The notes under the pieces: model-generated
What the model saw: only the letters and a program-made list of their open reading frames with translations
The model's database searches: none
What the model was told of the DNA's origin: nothing
Shown here: positions 63,604 to 64,000 of the stretch, one piece after another
Layout: each line of letters starts with the position of its first letter
How positions within the stretch are numbered: position 1 is the stretch's first letter
From: Paramesorhizobium leguminum
Lineage (GTDB): Bacteria > Pseudomonadota > Alphaproteobacteria > Rhizobiales > Rhizobiaceae
Length of the DNA stretch: 64,000 nucleotides
Assembly (NCBI RefSeq): GCF_003217235.1
Contig: NZ_QJTF01000003.1
Location: 124,001-188,000, forward strand
Direction of reading: 5' to 3'
Program-made: the position numbers and the translations under genes

Positions 63604-64000
63604 TTAAACCACCGCTTCGAAAAAGCGCTGGAATTCTTCGCGTATCTCCGCCTCATCCGACAAATCGGGCTCGCCGGCGAAAACCTCGGCTATCTCCGCC
63701 CTCTCCTTCGCTTTTCCGGCGAGGACAGGCGTATGTGCCGCCACTTTCGACAATTCGTCCATCACTCCGTTGCAGTGAAGCACGACATCGCAGCCTGCCG
63801 CAAAGATTGCATCGGTCAAATCCCCGCAATCCCCAGAAAGCGCCTTCATGCCGATATCATCGCTCATCAATAGCCCGTCAAAGCCGATGAAACCTCTTAT
63901 AATCGTCTCGATCACAGTCGGCGAAAGCGTCGCGGGCCTGGCTGGATCAAGTGTAGTGAATAGCACATGCGCCGTCATCGCCGCAGGCAAATCCGCGAGC
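63604..64000 (-). CDS. nagZ: β-N-acetylhexosaminidase NagZ (3' part only)
   Basis: The last ~131 codons of a gene whose start lies beyond the right edge of the window. IRGFIGFDGLLMSDDIGMKA contains the catalytic Asp loop of family 3 glycosidases, followed by DLTDAIFAAGCDVVLHCNG. Cleaves GlcNAc from recycled peptidoglycan. It lies 22 nt upstream of scpA on the same strand, the common rhizobial order. Confidence 0.9.
   Translation of the reverse strand, partial: LADLPAAMTAHVLFTTLDPARPATLSPTVIETIIRGFIGFDGLLMSDDIGMKALSGDCGDLTDAIFAAGCDVVLHCNGVMDELSKVAAHTPVLAGKAKERAEIAEVFAGEPDLSDEAEIREEFQRFFEAVV

Overview
The window looks like a chromosomal segment of an alphaproteobacterium of the order Hyphomicrobiales (Rhizobiales), most likely Brucellaceae or a close relative. 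This rests on remembered family-level protein resemblance (GatA, NAD kinase, DinB, RNase R and others), on gene order typical of the group (gatC/gatA, pyrB/pyrC/plsY/dprA/topA/rnr, rpmG, pleD/divK, dinB, dnaE, then nagZ/scpA/scpB/tatABC/serS/pcm), and on the polar-development regulators PleD and DivK. No database search was possible.

Region 1 (1 to about 10,680) is the right end of a prophage or related integrative element. About 23 small genes, all on the + strand and mostly joined by ATGA-type overlaps, run from a coiled-coil protein and a RecT-like annealing protein through two HNH nucleases, a DUF1367-type protein, a lipoprotein and many unknown small proteins to a helix-turn-helix excisionase-like protein and a tyrosine integrase. 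The integrase points at the 3' end of a tRNA-Thr(TGT) gene, the probable attachment site. The left end, repressor, replication and structural genes lie outside the window. Several gene junctions in this cassette are duplicated almost exactly.

Region 2 (10,855 to about 26,340) is ordinary chromosome: NAD kinase, an RhlE-like RNA helicase, a Tat-exported hydrolase divergent from a TetR regulator, TfoX-domain and SufA-like proteins, a BTLCP peptidase, an SDR divergent from a LysR regulator, gamma-carbonic anhydrase, serine acetyltransferase, a DUF192 protein, a double cold-shock-domain protein, glyoxalase I and an MHS-type transporter.

Region 3 (26,476 to 48,720) holds the gatC-GNAT-gatA-GNAT cluster, a UPF0173 hydrolase, ruvX, an AidB-like acyl-CoA dehydrogenase, pyrB with a dihydroorotase-like pyrC lacking the usual metal-binding histidines, plsY, a frameshifted dprA, topA, rnr, rpmG, the divK-pleD signalling pair and dinB.

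Region 4 (48,824 to 64,000) holds dnaE, a 28-codon membrane-protein ORF with a perfect alphaproteobacterial LexA box upstream (the most interesting locus here, resembling in layout the Caulobacter SOS division inhibitor SidA), a MaoC/CitE-like pair, flavin enzymes, a degenerate LytM/LysM lipoprotein, pcm, serS, tatCBA, scpBA and the 3' part of nagZ.

Intergenic DNA is rich in repeats: a GCATGATC-type element (four copies), palindromic units, a nearly 100-bp inverted repeat between pyrC and plsY, and a GTGAGCA heptamer repeat placed in inverted orientation at three convergent gene junctions.
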